DNA of 64,000 nucleotides, taken from contig JALJCO010010564.1 of assembly GCA_023101725.1 (NCBI GenBank), positions 310,001 to 374,000 of the forward strand. The letters run 5' to 3'. Source of the DNA: Atherinomorus stipes. Taxonomy: Eukaryota > Chordata > Actinopteri > Atheriniformes > Atherinidae. Of this stretch, positions 24,982-37,894 are shown one piece after another. How positions within the stretch are numbered: the stretch's first letter is position 1; the number at the start of each line of letters is the position of its first letter. A program made the position numbers and the translations under genes. The notes under the pieces were generated by a model. The model was given only the letters and a program-made list of their open reading frames with translations. It did not search any database and was not told the DNA's origin.

Positions 24982-27900
24982 CACTTCTCTGCCAAAAACT
25001 TCATTGTTGCTTCCACATCTGCACATTTAATTCTGAGCTTTACTGAAATGGAAACAATTGGTCGTTCATTAGACACTTGCATTATAAATGTAGTAACAAG
25101 AAGGATGATCCATTCCTGCTGAACCGACTCCCAGCAGTTTAAAAATATCATTTATTTGCTGTTATGCAAATCCACCGATCACACTAATAATAAAGGACTT
25201 TTATTATTTCTATGTCCTGGATGACGTGCGTACTGAACCGCAGAGAGGGTTCTGTGTTTCTCTCTCTGTCGGTCCAGTTTGTAGGGTCCCATACAGTTTT
25301 TCCTCCCTCCACGTTAGTTACGTTATCAGCATAAAGCTAACTGTTATGTTCAACAGAAATATCTGTACGGTCAGAACGTCACATGTGCTAACGTTTAGCC
25401 CGGGTTGTGTAACAGAGTTGTAGAAGAGTGAATTTAACAAATCTTCGAGGCAGTTAATCTGCCTCGAGCAAATATTGAGTAACCGTTGCAGCCCTCGTCT
25501 CCTTGTAAACTAAAATCACATGCCAGTACTCCCTAATTTGCAGGTAAACACTCAACAATGCCCATAAAAGGTCACGAGCCTGACCTCCGTCTGCGCGAGA
25601 CAGAGATGAGTAAAAGGTCAGCGGTGTTGTCGATGCCCACCGTGACTCCCAGCTCCCACTGAAATGGTCAAAGTGGGAAGAACCTGCTCAAACGGTGAAA
25701 CAGTGATTGTGATTCCAGAGACTACCGAGGTCCGTGAGATCCGCAGAGTCATGAGGGATTTGCTTTGCTGTGGGAGACGAGCAGCAGTATCTTCAGGCAG
25801 CAGTAAATGTGTGAGCAGGACTGGGATGAAGGAAAGCCACGTTTGGACGCATTAACTGATGGCACCGTTTCCAATTAACTTAAAATTTAATTAAGTTGTG
25901 TATTTAATTGTTTGTGTACTTAATGAATGTTAAACAAGCTCCATCGGGAATGGGACTTAGAGCAAAACTGTTCCCAGAAACTGCTGGTGAACGAGGCCTC
26001 GTGTCTCTGACAGCTCCATCTAACATAATGTAGGTCGAAGGGCTGATCTCAATGAACAATGTGCAGGCTGGAGGCCATCATGGTGGCCTTCATCCCACCA
26101 ACCTCCTAACTTACTAACCCCAGTTGCAGCTAAATTTACTGCAGCTACGTCCCCACGTAGATTTAGCTCATTGCATGTCTATAATGTCGGGCCCGGACAG
26201 CTGCCCATCTTTCCTTTGATTTCCTTCATGATGAAAGTAGCAACAGAAAGCTGGAAGAGGAGGCTGCTGCCGTACCGTCAGTGTTTACATCCGTGATGCA
26301 CTGTGATAAACAGGCATGTAAAGAATAGGTTGCTATGGCAACAACACGAGCTCCAGTTCACAATCACAACCTACAAAATGACACCTTGTTGAAGTATACT
26401 GAGGCCTTGACAAGCAGCTGCTTGTCGGGAAGGAGAAAGCAACCACCATGAGCAACATTAAACAGACGAGGCTCAATGACGGGAGGCTGACAACCACGAC
26501 ATCTGTCTAAAAAGCTGCCGTTCACCTCAGTTTAACCACAGATCTCCTGATCATTTATAAGCTGAGCCAGCTCTTAAACCAAAACAAAAAGAAAACAAGC
26601 TCAGACCTGGTAATGACATCATGCGTTTGTAGACTACAGGATGCGTAAACAACGCAAGACATTGTAGCACAACCGACTTCAGTGTTAGCCCGTTTCTCTA
26701 GAGCTGCCTCGTTGTGTGGTAATTCTGATGTCCAGGCTCGACGAGTGTTTCACGCGTCCCACCCACACTTCAGGATAACTGCATTCTTATTCAGAGCTGG
26801 AAAGCTCCTGATAGCTATGCATTTTCATAACTGGTAGTGATTCAGACAAAGTCTCCGTGCTGGAAGATCCAGTCAGGCAACTGTAGGTCAGGAGATCAGA
26901 GAGTCTCACTGCGCTGATCTCTGACAGTCCTGCAAAGGGTTAAAAACTTCACTGTTGTATCAATGTGTGGGAAATTTGCAGAAGCTCCGAATAACTGTCC
27001 AAGACTGAGATTTCAGCCCATTTTAACTTGTTTATTCATTTATTTATTTGTGAAGTCTTGACAAGCGTATTGCTTGTTAGAAAGAAGATGGTAACAAAAC
27101 AAAATAATCCCTGATTTTTAGGCGCAGTAGTATTAATGTGCATTCATTAATAATAAGATGAGACCTTTTCAGAGAAAACAAGAACTGCCTGGAAAATCTT
27201 TTTTAAATTTTGTATTGTTTTAACTCGTGCTGGGCCGTACACTGGTGGTGGGCGGCAGGCGTACATGCGAAGTGTAGGTCAGTGTGTAGAGGAGCGTCGC
27301 ATCTTCTTGCGGCGCGTTTAGGGCGTCAGGTGCGACGCGTTTTGAGCTTTCCAGTGTTTGACATGCCTGACGCACGTGTGAACACCAGAGTTGGAAAATC
27401 GGAACTTTTGCAGCTCTGACGGCGTTAACCAATCAGAGGGACTCGGTATGTGTCAGGGTCAGGACACAGACACACATTTTCTGACAAGACGGGAAATACC
27501 GAGCTGACCCCGGGAATCGCTTTGATCCACGGAGACGGTGGAGGATAAACTGTGATCTGCGTCCGGTCTCGAGTTTGCGAACGGCGGGTTGACGACCTGC
27601 TGTCCCGATGCGGAACTGCAGGTCGTTAAACTGGGGCGGATCAGGCGACAGCTGAAAGCCCCCACCGTCAGCGCGCAGCTCATGGAGCAAACGGTGAATC
27701 CTATCCCAAGATGCATTGTGGGCCAAACGGGACATTCTACAGCAGAGGTGTCTAAATATAAGAGATTTTCATTTAATTTATTATATGATTTTATGATTGT
27801 GTTAAACTTAATATTACGGCCTTTCCTTTGCTAATGTCCATGAAATTAGCTAAAGTTAACATGAGACTCTTGAGAATCTTGTAAACTTTACAAAATAAAT

Positions 27901-28223
27901 TTACCTGGATTTTGATCTCAGTTAGAGTGATTAAAAAAAAATGCAGCCGACAGTAAAGCTGCTGTAACTCCTCTATAATCAGCAGAGCAATGGCAAGGCT
28001 GATATTTTTGGAGCTCCATTTTGCATCGCTTTAGCTCCGTCACAGTTGATAGGCGACAAGAGATATGCCACGGAGGCAAGACCGTCCGAATTTCACAGCC
28101 TGTCACTTCTGCCTTACGTCCTTTGAAGGACCCAGCCCCTGAATTTGGACACAGCCAAAATGATGCAACCATCATGTCTAGTGTCTAATGTACAAGCCTG
28201 TAAGAGCAGTCTATGATCTGGGG
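24685..28223 (+). other. Intergenic, no gene recognised; poly-C at 24954-24982
   Basis: A run of about 29 C lies at 24954-24982. The stretch 27225-27740 is CpG-rich and might be a decayed element or a small CpG island. I found no coherent exon, RNA gene or transposase here. Confidence 0.45.
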
Positions 28224-29114
28224 TTAAAGGAATAGTACACCCACAGACTGATGAGCCTTCATTTTCTACTCACCCTCATGCTGAGCAAGACTCTGGAGCA
28301 CTTTTTAAATGCAGCCGGAGATCGGACAGGTTTTGTTTTCCCCCCAACTTCCATATAATGGAGTTCACTGGCGACTGAACCAAAAAGGTCCATAAAAGTC
28401 CACAAAAAACTTGTCAATATTCCTCCATACTGCTCGTCCAATGTAATCCAAGTGTCCTGAGTGGGTAGCGTCCATAATTTACGCAAAACGACATAATTTA
28501 GTATATTTTTATAGCCTAAACAGTACTACATTGCCAATTCTCTTTGCACGTTCACGACACTACGGAAGCCGAGACTTTCAACGCCTACTCTGCCGATAAT
28601 ACAAGCGTAGAAGAAGAAATTTGCTGTTTACATTGTGCCAAGAGTGAAGAGCTGTGGAAAAACTGTGACAAACACAAGAGGGGTTGGTTATTGATTTAAA
28701 ACAAAGAAAGAAAGAAAAAGAGAACGCGTGATCTCGTCTGCCACAGCTTCCGTAGTGTTGTGAACTCGCAAAGATGCGCTTCGTGGCAGCTACATGTAGT
28801 ACTGTTTAAGCTATAAAAATATACTGAATGATGTCATATCCTGTAAATTATGGGCGCTACCCACTTAGGACACTTGGATTACATTGGACCAGCAGTATGG
28901 AGGAATATTGACAAGTTTTTGTGGACTTTTATGGACCTTTTTGGTTCAGTCGCCGGTGAACTCCATTATACAGTATGAAAGTTGGGGGAAAACGAAACCC
29001 GGTCCGATCTACGGCTGCATTTAAGAGATTAAAAAAGTGCTCCAGGGTTTTGCTCAGCATGAGGGTAAGTAGAAGATGAACACACATCCTTCTGTGGGTG
29101 TACTATTTCTTTGA
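28224..29114 (+). mobile_element. TTAA family 1 element, complete copy (0.89 kb)
   Basis: Left end TTAAAGGAATAGTACACCC, right end GGGTGTACTATTTCTTTGA (right TTAA mutated to TTGA). The two arms are inverted repeats of about 280 bp and pair over markers such as CTCACCCTCATGCTGAGCAA. The single-copy centre contains TACAAGCGTAGAAGAAG and a GAAAGAAAG run. There is no coding capacity. This is the reference copy for the fragments at 2637, 15745 and 52701. Confidence 0.85.
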
Positions 29115-29590
29115 CACAGTTGGTCAGGTCCAGGTTCAGGTCTACCACTGTAGGTTCAGCAACATTGTGTTCCCAAAGAATGAGGCCAGCTGACATCCTG
29201 AATGAGCAGGTTGTTCCAGCTTCCCTGATCGCACGGCCATGTTCCAGGATGACAGCAGCAGGATTCATGGGGCTCAGACTGTGAAAGACTGGTTCAGGAC
29301 TAGGTTCAGTTCCAGGTTCAGGTCTAGGATGTTGGGCTCTGACTGTGAAAGACTGGTTCAGGGAGCTTGAGACATCGTTTCACACATGGATTGGTCACCA
29401 CAGAGTCCAGACCTGAACCCCATGGAGAATCTTTGGGATGTGCAGTGGTTGGACTCTCCATCATCAATACACGAGAAAAACTAAAGCAACGCTGGATGGG
29501 GGTAAATTCATGTGATATTACAGAAGATTTTTCAAACGATGCCACAGAGAATGCAGCAGGAATGGACCAAAAATATTAGTGTGTAACCTT
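29115..29590 (+). pseudogene. Tc1/mariner transposase fragment with an internal duplication
   Basis: Frames give FQDDSSRIHGAQTVKDWFR (second catalytic Asp box), then, after a shift, HMDWSPQSPDLNPMENLWDV (the catalytic Glu box), then REKLKQRWMGVNSCDI. The order is that of the C-terminal half of a Tc1-type DDE transposase. The stretch around CTGTGAAAGACTGGTTCAGG is present twice, a local tandem duplication that helps break the frame. No terminal repeats were found. Confidence 0.8.
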
Positions 29591-31950
29591 TCTCCCTTCT
29601 TTTTTGTCTTTTGGAGACTTTTCTTGGGCCAGATAGTGTGTTATAAAGTCCTCCCACTGATACATCACCCTAAATGTTACACACCGGCATATTAAGGACA
29701 GGATGTCATTTCCTCAGAGCAGGTACTCCTGCAATCAGCTGAGTCACACTGATGCAGACATCCAGTTAAACACGAACGTCGCCCGGTCTCAGCTCCTGTA
29801 TGTCTGTGATAAGCAGAGCTGGAGATGGGTACGGATATAAAACCTCATCTGCACAAAAGGTTTCTGATGATTTGTGGGTAATTTCAGCACAGAGGTGGAA
29901 ACGTCCGCAGCTCCGCGCACAGCAATCGCACCCCGAAGCCGCCATTTACGGCGTAAAGCGGCTGTAATCAGCTGCAGGGTGAAGTTCAGTGGGTGAGCTG
30001 CTGGAAAAAATAATCACTTGTCGAGCACAGAACCGCATGACGGGGGCAGCTCTGTGGCGTGTGTGCAACTTATTGTTTACACTACAGAAAAATGAGTTCT
30101 GCAAAAAAAAAAAAAAAGGTAAATAAACAGAAACACTGACAGCGTTTTCAGCTGTTACGTGAATGAAAACCACTGCTGTGTGTCAGCTCTGAAAACACAA
30201 GGTTTACGTCAAACAGAGTCATGTTGATAATAATCAAAGCATGTATTGTTTACAACAGATTATCCTGCTGAAGTTCGAGCAAACGGGCCCTGGCTGCAGC
30301 GGCCGGGTCGCGCAATGCAAGCTTCGCTACCGTGGACAGGGATGAGAAGGGCATCGTTTTTAATATACTCGCAATGTGTGTATGTTGTTACTATGTTGTT
30401 TAATCTCTTGAGGTTTTTCTAATGTGCGCAGATCCACTATAGATGTATCAGACAGAATGTACATGTTTAACTCTTCTATTCCACGCTGAGAATGTGCACC
30501 GTAGTGCTCTGTGGTGATCTCATTCAAACATTAAACCTGCAGCTCTGCACCTGAGCTGGAATAGAGATGGTTGAACTCGGAGCCCAGCAGCACACTGCCA
30601 CGGGCTGTTTCACTCAACTCATACACGTAGATGGCTAAATTTCTACGTTGAATAATTGATGTTTTTTTCCCACCTTTCCTTTAATAATTCATGGAACAGT
30701 TTAAAAGTGCATTCCTGAAAACTTGCCGGAGACATTGGCTGAGTCGGTTTGGGATGCATGCCGTGCATTTGTGGCTGTATGACCTTTTCTGCATGCCCGC
30801 ACACAACCCCTTTTTGTTTTCTTTTTTTTATTTGTGAATTTCTTCCGCTAGCTTGCTGCAAACACGGAACGGCATACAAATGGTCCGAGCATCAGGATTC
30901 CTGTCAGGCTTGTAATTCAGCTAACAGCTTTGTGTCATTACCTCACGTCACTGTAAGTGATAGGCCTGGCATGTTTGTTCTCGGGAGCATGTCGATTCTG
31001 TCAGCGTGGCTGACTGTTTTTGTAATCACATCATTTTCACTCGCTGATTACAGCTGGTCGATAGTGAAGAACAGCCCTAATGTCCCTTTGTAATGTTACT
31101 TGACCCACAGTTTCAGTATTGATATTGTTTAGATTCCTTTTCACACCATTCACAATATGATTTTGACATCACACCTTCTGAGATAGGAACGAAGTTTTCC
31201 ATGCATCCCATCGGGGCCTCCCATCTCCGTTTCCTTTAAGTGTTAACAGCCTCTTCAGACACATTGATTTGTGAGGCACAAGCCGGCTGTGAAACCTCGT
31301 TGGCATCTCAATATCCTCCTTGACACGATGATCCCTCTCTCTGTTGAATATGTAATGGATACAACCAACATGTGATTCTGATTTTGTAACCCGTCTGCCT
31401 TTGTATGCAAGCTCTATATTATCGATGAGAAAAAGAAAAACATAACTGCATGCGTTTGTTCATGGTTTGTCATGAGATGACTTTGCCTAATGTTTGATAC
31501 TGTTTTCTGTAAAAACAAAAAATATATGACTGTGGATGCTCTCAGATTATGCTAAAAGTCAGTCTTTCTTCTGGACAACATTTTGTACCTTTGAACACTA
31601 TCGCATTGCCTGTTTGGCTGCTGTATTGACTATCTGGAAGTGTGACTTGGTGTGAATTAAAAATCTCTCCTTTGTTGTTTTGTTTCCTTTTTACCACTTG
31701 TTTCATTTTCTGGTTTCTTGAATGTATGATTATAAATGCATTGTTTCAAATTATATTTTAGTCCTTTCCCAAACTGAAAGATTTTTGTGCCTTTTCTTAT
31801 TTTCATTGGTGTATTTTGGGACTCTGATCATGACATCAAGATGTATTGTGGAGCCCTTATAGATGTTTTTTTACGGAAAACGAAAGAAAAAGAAAAGAAA
31901 AACATGTTGCTTAGTTAGTCGGTTCAAGGGGCATCAGATAATTTCTCCAT
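29591..31950 (+). other. Non-repetitive sequence, no gene recognised
   Basis: The stretch from 30280 to 31860 lacks recognisable repeats, unlike most of the window, and ends in AT-rich sequence with AATTAAAAATC. It may be unique, and could be untranslated or regulatory sequence, but no splice-bounded coding frame was recognised. Confidence 0.4.
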
Positions 31951-31954
31951 TTTA

Positions 31955-32156
31955 TAGATTCACAACACAAAATTGGATACACCCCCTCAATACGCCACAT
32001 CTGTTCAGGAAGTGGGGGGAAACAAAGCGACTCTGCATTCCAAGCCTACGCTGTCACTACGCTATCATCATCCACGATCTACGGACATATTCCAATAAAA
32101 CGCCGCTATCTGATGACGGACACCCTGAACACACAAACATATTTTCGTCGCTGACC
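31955..32156 (+). repeat. Inverted repeat partner of 41595-41810
   Basis: Shares, as reverse complement, CATCTGTTCAGGAAGTGGGG, ATCTACGGACATATT and the surrounding sequence with 41595-41810. It abuts the foldback element starting at 32160. Confidence 0.7.
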
Positions 32157-33996
32157 GGTATAGGGGATTATAACGATTCGTGTTCTGGTTTTCCGGAACT
32201 TGTCGAATTTAAGCGTTTCCTCTTCCGGGGCATTTCAACAATAGCTGAATCCAATGTCACTGCTCTGTTCCACTTTGTAAATCGAATGAACAACGCCAAC
32301 CCTACTTAAGTTTTCATGGATTCCCGACTGAAGTGATGCTAAGGAAGAAGTGGATCAAAGTGATCGATTTGCTGTGGTGAAGGGCCAAACTTTATAATAA
32401 AACAAGGTAGCAGGTTTATTTGTAGCCGGCAGGTCAATGATGCAGACTACGCTATGGCACTGGCAAGCTAGCGTTAGCCAGCTAGCGTTTGCTGATTTGC
32501 CTAATTTTGCGCGTCTGAAAACACACAAGCATCTGAAAATCGGGTCTGCACCCTCCCGTTTCCAGTGGACCAACTAGGGACTGGCAAGAAAGAAGGCCGC
32601 TTATAAAAGAGCATCAGCCCGCTTAGGCCATGATGTTGAGCTAGCATAAGCACATGTAGCAACTGGAGGAAGAAATCAAGGAGTTGACAAGAGAGCTGTC
32701 ACAGCTGAAAGTGTATCAAGTGCATTTTGCAAGTGCACATCAAGTGATTCGCTGGGATGAGGGGCCAAACTTTATAATAAAACATGGTAGCACGTTTATT
32801 CGTAGCTGGCACGTCAGTGATGCAGACTACGCTATGACACTGGTAAGCTAGCGTTAGCAGGCTAGCGTTTGCTGATTTGCCTAACTTTGTGCATCTGAAA
32901 AACACACAAGCATCTGAAAATCGGGTCTGTACCTTCCTGTTTCCAGTTGAACAACTGGGGACTGCCAAGAAAGGAGACCGCTTATAAAAGTCTCCGAACT
33001 TTATAATAAAACAAGGTAGCACGTTTGTTTGTAGGCGGTGAGACACTACAGCTGGCGTTAGCAGGCTAGTGTTAGCTGATGTGCTCAACTGAGCATTTGA
33101 AAACACACAAGCATCTGGAAATCAGTTGTTAGGCCTTTATCATCAATAAAGCATTAGGGGGAAAAAAAACTTGCATAGGCCATGACGTTCACCCAGTAGC
33201 GGTGACGTGCAGCAGCTGTTATGTGAAGAGTCCTTGTCTGATACACAAAATCTGTGAAAATGCTCTTTTATAAGCGGTCTCCTCTCTTGGCTGTCCCCTG
33301 TTGATCCACTGAAAACGGGAAGGTACAGACCTGATTTTCAGATCCTTGTGTGTTTTCAGACGCACAAAGTTAGGCACATCACCAAACACTAGGCTGCTAC
33401 GCTAGCCTGCTAACGCCAGCTGTGTAGTCTGCATCATTGAAGTGCCAGCTACAAACAAACATGCTACCTTGTTTTATTATAAAGTTCTGGCCTTCACTCC
33501 GGTGAATTGCTTTGATTAGTAGTCGAGTTGTAAAAAAGTTTCAGGGGGGATGAAAAAACTCATTGGAGATTCTCTTTAAAATCTACCGCCCAAGCATATT
33601 TTTTACCGGCCAAAATATGAAACCATTTTACACACATATATCTTTAGGCTGTTAATACAGTATTATACTGGATGCAAACTGAAAAAAACAAGAACAAGAA
33701 AAACATATTTGTATTTAGTAAACCGGTCATTTCTAAATTCATTCATTTGAAACTTCCTGGTCAGACTCCTCGTTCTCTATTTTGTGTTTTCACACAGTCC
33801 ATGAAATCTGGCCTCCTGTCCTGACAGTCCTGCAGCATTACAGCTTTGTGGGAGCAGCTACTCCCTGATCTCTGGAGAACACAGTTGGACAATAAGGAGA
33901 TCTGACAGTGTCTCCCTGTCTTTTTTTTTCTTTTTACTTGTTTCAGTGTTTTGAAACCCCCTTCACAACTTTTTGCTGCTTAAACCAATTCTTGTA

Positions 33997-34092
33997 GGGG
34001 CACACTGCTCTCTGATACTACAGTAGAGATGGGTAAATGCAGAGCCCTCCCGAGGATCATACAAGTATAACAAAAAAAAAAAAAAAAAAAAA
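33997..34092 (+). mobile_element. SINE 3' tail fragment
   Basis: Matches the 3' part of the SINE at 40054-40287 (CACTGCTCTCTGATACT, GAGATGGGT, AATGCAGAGCCCT, ACAAGTATAACAAAAA) and ends in a long A run. The tRNA-like head is missing. Confidence 0.75.
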
Positions 34093-34941
34093 GCATTTAC
34101 AGATGGAAAGATTCTTTAACAGAACAAAATGATGATTAAAAAGAATAAAAAGTTTACACTAAATGATAAGTTTGCACACATGTGTTTCAGGCTGTAGTCT
34201 CAGTGCAGCAGAGATCCATTGGAGGTCTCTTAACAAACGAGGACAGTAACAGTGTAAAGCAGGTGGACTGTGACGTGATGTTGCTGCTGCAGATGAACAG
34301 AATCAGAATCCGACCCAAGTTGTTCCAGGAACCATTTTAATGCTCATACTTGTCTACTGAGCTTCAATAAAGGTCGCATATCAACGTTATTTATCAAGTT
34401 GGAACAAGACGAGACCGGATCTGAGCGGATGAGTGAAACTCCTGACTCACCACTCAGTCGCCAGGGCAGTAAAGCGGACCCAGACTAGTGCAGCCGGTGT
34501 CTTGCAACGTCTCCAAAGCGCCACTTCTGACTGAACTTTCTGGTTGGCTGGTTTATTCACTGAGCTTTCTTATGGAAAGCTGACTAACTTCTGCTAAAAG
34601 TCACCACATATTCGCGCTACTTAATCAGCCTGAGCTAAACACTATTGTTAGTAAACGGAGGTAACGTAGTGAGGGGGGGGGGTTCCTCATGCTCATGTCA
34701 CGGAAGTGCGTTTGTGTGTGTTTGTGAATATGCGCATCGATGGAACGTGTAGACGGTAGAGCAACATACAGAAGAAATCCAAAAAAATGAAGATTTAAAA
34801 ACATGGATAATTTGATAGAATCATTTACTCGCCATATGGCGGACAGACCTCTGAGATTTACTCGCCAAAAAATTGATTCGCATTTGGCGCCTGGAAAGGG
34901 TTGATTTCGGACCCTGGCTGTGTTGTTGTGCAACTTGTGAC

Positions 34942-35013
34942 GAGCTTCTTTTGTATAGATTGATCAAAAGTAATGATGAGCTTCTTTTGTATAGATTGAT
35001 CAAAAGTAATGAT
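34942..35013 (+). repeat. 36-bp tandem duplication
   Basis: The unit GAGCTTCTTTTGTATAGATT...AATGAT occurs twice head to tail with no differences seen. Confidence 0.9.
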
Positions 35014-35490
35014 TGAGATTCTGAGTCTTGAGTCATTGCTCACCTGTGACTATCATCTTTTTTAAATACTCTCTGACATCGCGTTGTCCAGCCGCCCGTT
35101 AGGCCGTGCTGAGCGCAGTCCTTCTCCGCTGCAGCTTGTGCAGCTCCCTCTGGCATCGGGCATCAACCAATCATATTGCCCCTGTGCCCTCAGATTTTAT
35201 TTCTTTTACTCAACATCCGTACTACTTTCTGATAATGAAACGGTTATATGAGTATTGGTTATATTTCCAGGATTTACTGTAAAAAGGGAGGGGGTGGAAT
35301 GGGTGGATGGCAGTTTTAAAAGGGGGAGGATTTTGATCAATTTTATTTCAGGGGGGGATGTCACCCCCCCTAATCCCCCCTCAACTGGAGTACTGGCTTT
35401 GATCCACTTCTTCCTTAGTATCACTTCAGTCGGGAATCCATGAAAACTTGAGTAGGGCTGGCGTTGTTTATTCGATTTACACGGTGGAAC

Positions 35491-36192
35491 CAAGGGGCAA
35501 ACTCCGCCTCAGAACAGTGAAGCTCGCTTCCCGTTGCAAATAGTGTAATCCTCCCTTCATCCACTAGGGGCTGGCTCCAAGAGCGAGCAAATCCCCATAG
35601 ACTCCCATGTTAAAAACGCCAACTTCACAGCAGAAATAAACAGGTTTACAGCCTGGTTCAAAAAATCATTTTAGGTTTATTAGGTCAAGTTTACCTTCAT
35701 GTCAACTGTGAGGGGGGTGAATTTTTTTATAACTCATTCGTTTAGATGTTATTTATTCTTCAAATTACACATAATTGGGCGTGTCCTTATGATTGACATG
35801 CGGCAGACCGGAGCTCCGCCTGCCGACCGGAGGCTCCTAGTTAGCTCCTTCTTTGCTCTTAATAAGGTCTCAGTTTGTTACAGAGTCGCACAACGGCGGT
35901 GTTTAGTCAGCGAGTGCAAGTCTAAGCATGTCTTACCTTAACCATGCCGCTTGGGGGCTTATCTTTGTTAGCTCCTCTTAGTTTCGTGTTAGCTCAGTTA
36001 GCGTTTAGCCCACAGTACGTCAGCTGTCAATCATTTGCCCCGCGGCCGCGCTGTGCCCATTTTAGTATTTTCCTGGAGTGACGACGTACGTGACACGGCA
36101 AGATGGCGACGGTAAGACACGCCCAACTGGCTTCACATTTCTCTATTCAGAAGAGACCGGAAGCTACGTCCAGTAATTATATACAGTCTATG
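35491..36192. mobile_element. 702-bp element inserted in the foldback right arm
   Basis: The 8-bp sequence GGTGGAAC flanks it on both sides (35483-35490, 36193-36200), and removing it restores the pairing of the foldback arm. It ends in TATATACAGTCTATG, a motif common at the ends of fish MITEs. The terminal inverted repeat is weak. Confidence 0.75.
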
Positions 36193-36308
36193 GGTGGAAC
36201 AGAGCAGTGACATTGGATTCAGCTACTGTTGAACTGCCCCGAAACTGGAAATACCTAAATTTGACAAGTTCCGGAAACCGGCACACGGAAGCGTGATATT
36301 CCCCTATT

Positions 36309-37081
36309 ATCTTAATTTCAGTGACTCAGGGCCGGATCTATCAAAGGTTTGCGTGTATAAAAACGTGAGCTATCTCATTGCTCACGCAAAAAATGTATAA
36401 ACTGAACAGCGTGCTAAAATTTCAAACATGCCTCATCCATTTTGCACGTCTGTTGCTATAAATATGCAATATGGGGCGTGAACACACAATTGTGCATGTG
36501 ATGGAAGGAGAAAATGTAAATATATTAATTTAGCATTCGCAAAGTGATTTATCAACCGTGAGACGCATTGCTTTGCAGTATTTTTTTGCAGTATTTTTTA
36601 GTATTTTAGTCTGTCTGAAAAGCAGGTGTAAATTGCAGCTTTGCACACAAAAGACTGCAACTTCCGAGGAGAACAATCCTGAACACACACACATCTGATT
36701 CAAAATCATTTTTCATGATCAGTGAGGGCAACGTGAATAAAAATCACCACAGCAAACGCCACTATTTAATATGGGGTAAAATATTCTGGATAAACGAAAC
36801 AGAAAGTTAGCAGCTGCTGCAGCTTAATGAGAACTAAATCTGCATTAATTGTATCTTTTTATTTCCCCTTTTTGCCAACGTCACATTTTAACTTGGATTT
36901 TAGCGGCTGGACAGGATCACAGTCATCTGGCAGCGCAAGACTCTGAAGCCGTTGGCATTGTGCCAAACTGTGCACCTGGTGCGTAACAGAGACCATGTCA
37001 GAGCTGCAGACACTTTCATCTGTTCAGAAACTCATAAACTGGACATTTCTGAGACTCTGCACAGATATTTATCATACTTAT
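36309..37081 (+). other. Nothing firmly recognised
   Basis: The block starting CAGGGCCGGATCTATCAAAG may be the end of a DNA element; no partner end was seen. Confidence 0.4.
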
Positions 37082-37894
37082 TAGGGATGCACCGAAAATT
37101 CGGCCACCAAAAGTTTTCGGCCAAAAATGACCCAAAAGTGCATTTTCGGTTTTCGGCCGAAAGACATAAATCACCGAAACAACACAGCCGAAACTTGTGA
37201 TGATGCAACAAACAGCTCATCCAGCACGCAACTTATGAACTTTGTGTTTTTATGTGAATATATATTTAATTTCACTGTATTTCAGCAGCCAGTCAGTTAT
37301 AAGCCTGTATATTATTATTTGTTGTAATAGTCCTACAGAAAAAAAATGTAAAAGGCATTATGTAATGTACACGAGTGGAGTCAAACTAAATATTTTATTT
37401 TGAATTTTAATCTATAGGGTACATTCTGTAAAGTAAGGGGTAAATAAATATTTTGATACTTTTGTACTTGATTTGTTGCAATGATTGATTTTAGTGAAGT
37501 TAGTACACATTGTAGCTAAAAGTGCTACAGTTCTAATAATTGACATTTTTTTGAGAAGGGTCTATCTGCAGCTCGCAAGACAGGGGCGTGTCGTAGTGTG
37601 GGCGTGTCGTAGTGTGGGCGTGTCGCAGTGTGGGCGTGTCGCAGTGTGACGTTACGCGACGACACGCCCACCAGGCCAATGAGAGCACGGTAAAATCTAG
37701 CCCTACCCCTGACCCTTCCCCTAAACCTAACCAGACCCACCCACACTACGACACGCCCACACTACGACACGCCCACTGGGTTGCAAGCCGCAGATAGATA
37801 CACTTGATTTTTTTCGGTGTTCGGTTTTCGGCCTTGGTTTGTTCATTTTTTGTTTTCGGTTTCGGTCAAGTATTTTCATTTCGGTGCATCCCTA
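37082..37894. mobile_element. hAT MITE, copy B, carrying a nested element
   Basis: Same ends as copy A (TAGGGATGCACCGAAA / TTTCGGTGCATCCCTA), with a perfect 8-bp target duplication ATACTTAT (37074-37081, 37895-37902). It is nearly identical to copy A at 14711 apart from a 254-bp insertion at 37553-37806. Confidence 0.95.
37553..37806. mobile_element. Nested 254-bp inverted-repeat element
   Basis: Flanked by an identical 8-bp sequence, ATTTTTTT (37545-37552, 37807-37814), and absent from hAT copy A. The arms pair over GTCTATCTGCAGCTCGCAA and TTGCAAGCCGCAGATAGAT. Within it GGGCGTGTCGTAGTGT-type units repeat four times on one side and twice inverted on the other. Confidence 0.85.

Larger units (their letters stand above)
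32160..36308. mobile_element. Foldback element (AATAGGGGAT family), copy B
   Basis: The left arm (32160 to about 32360) starts TAGGGGATTATAACG. The right arm (35395-36308, interrupted at 35491-36192) ends GCGTGATATTCCCCTATT. The arms pair over about 200 bp, including GAATCCAATGTCACTGCTCT and the segment around GGAAGAAGTGGATCAAAG. Between them a module with CTTTATAATAAAACAAGGTA recurs at about 32385, 32770 and 33000 and inverted near 33480. The centre also holds other insertions. There is no coding capacity. Confidence 0.7.

Noticed and set aside
30749..31093. 114-codon Cys-rich + strand frame
   Set aside because: No splice context, homology or repeat of motif that I recognise; kept as unannotated sequence.
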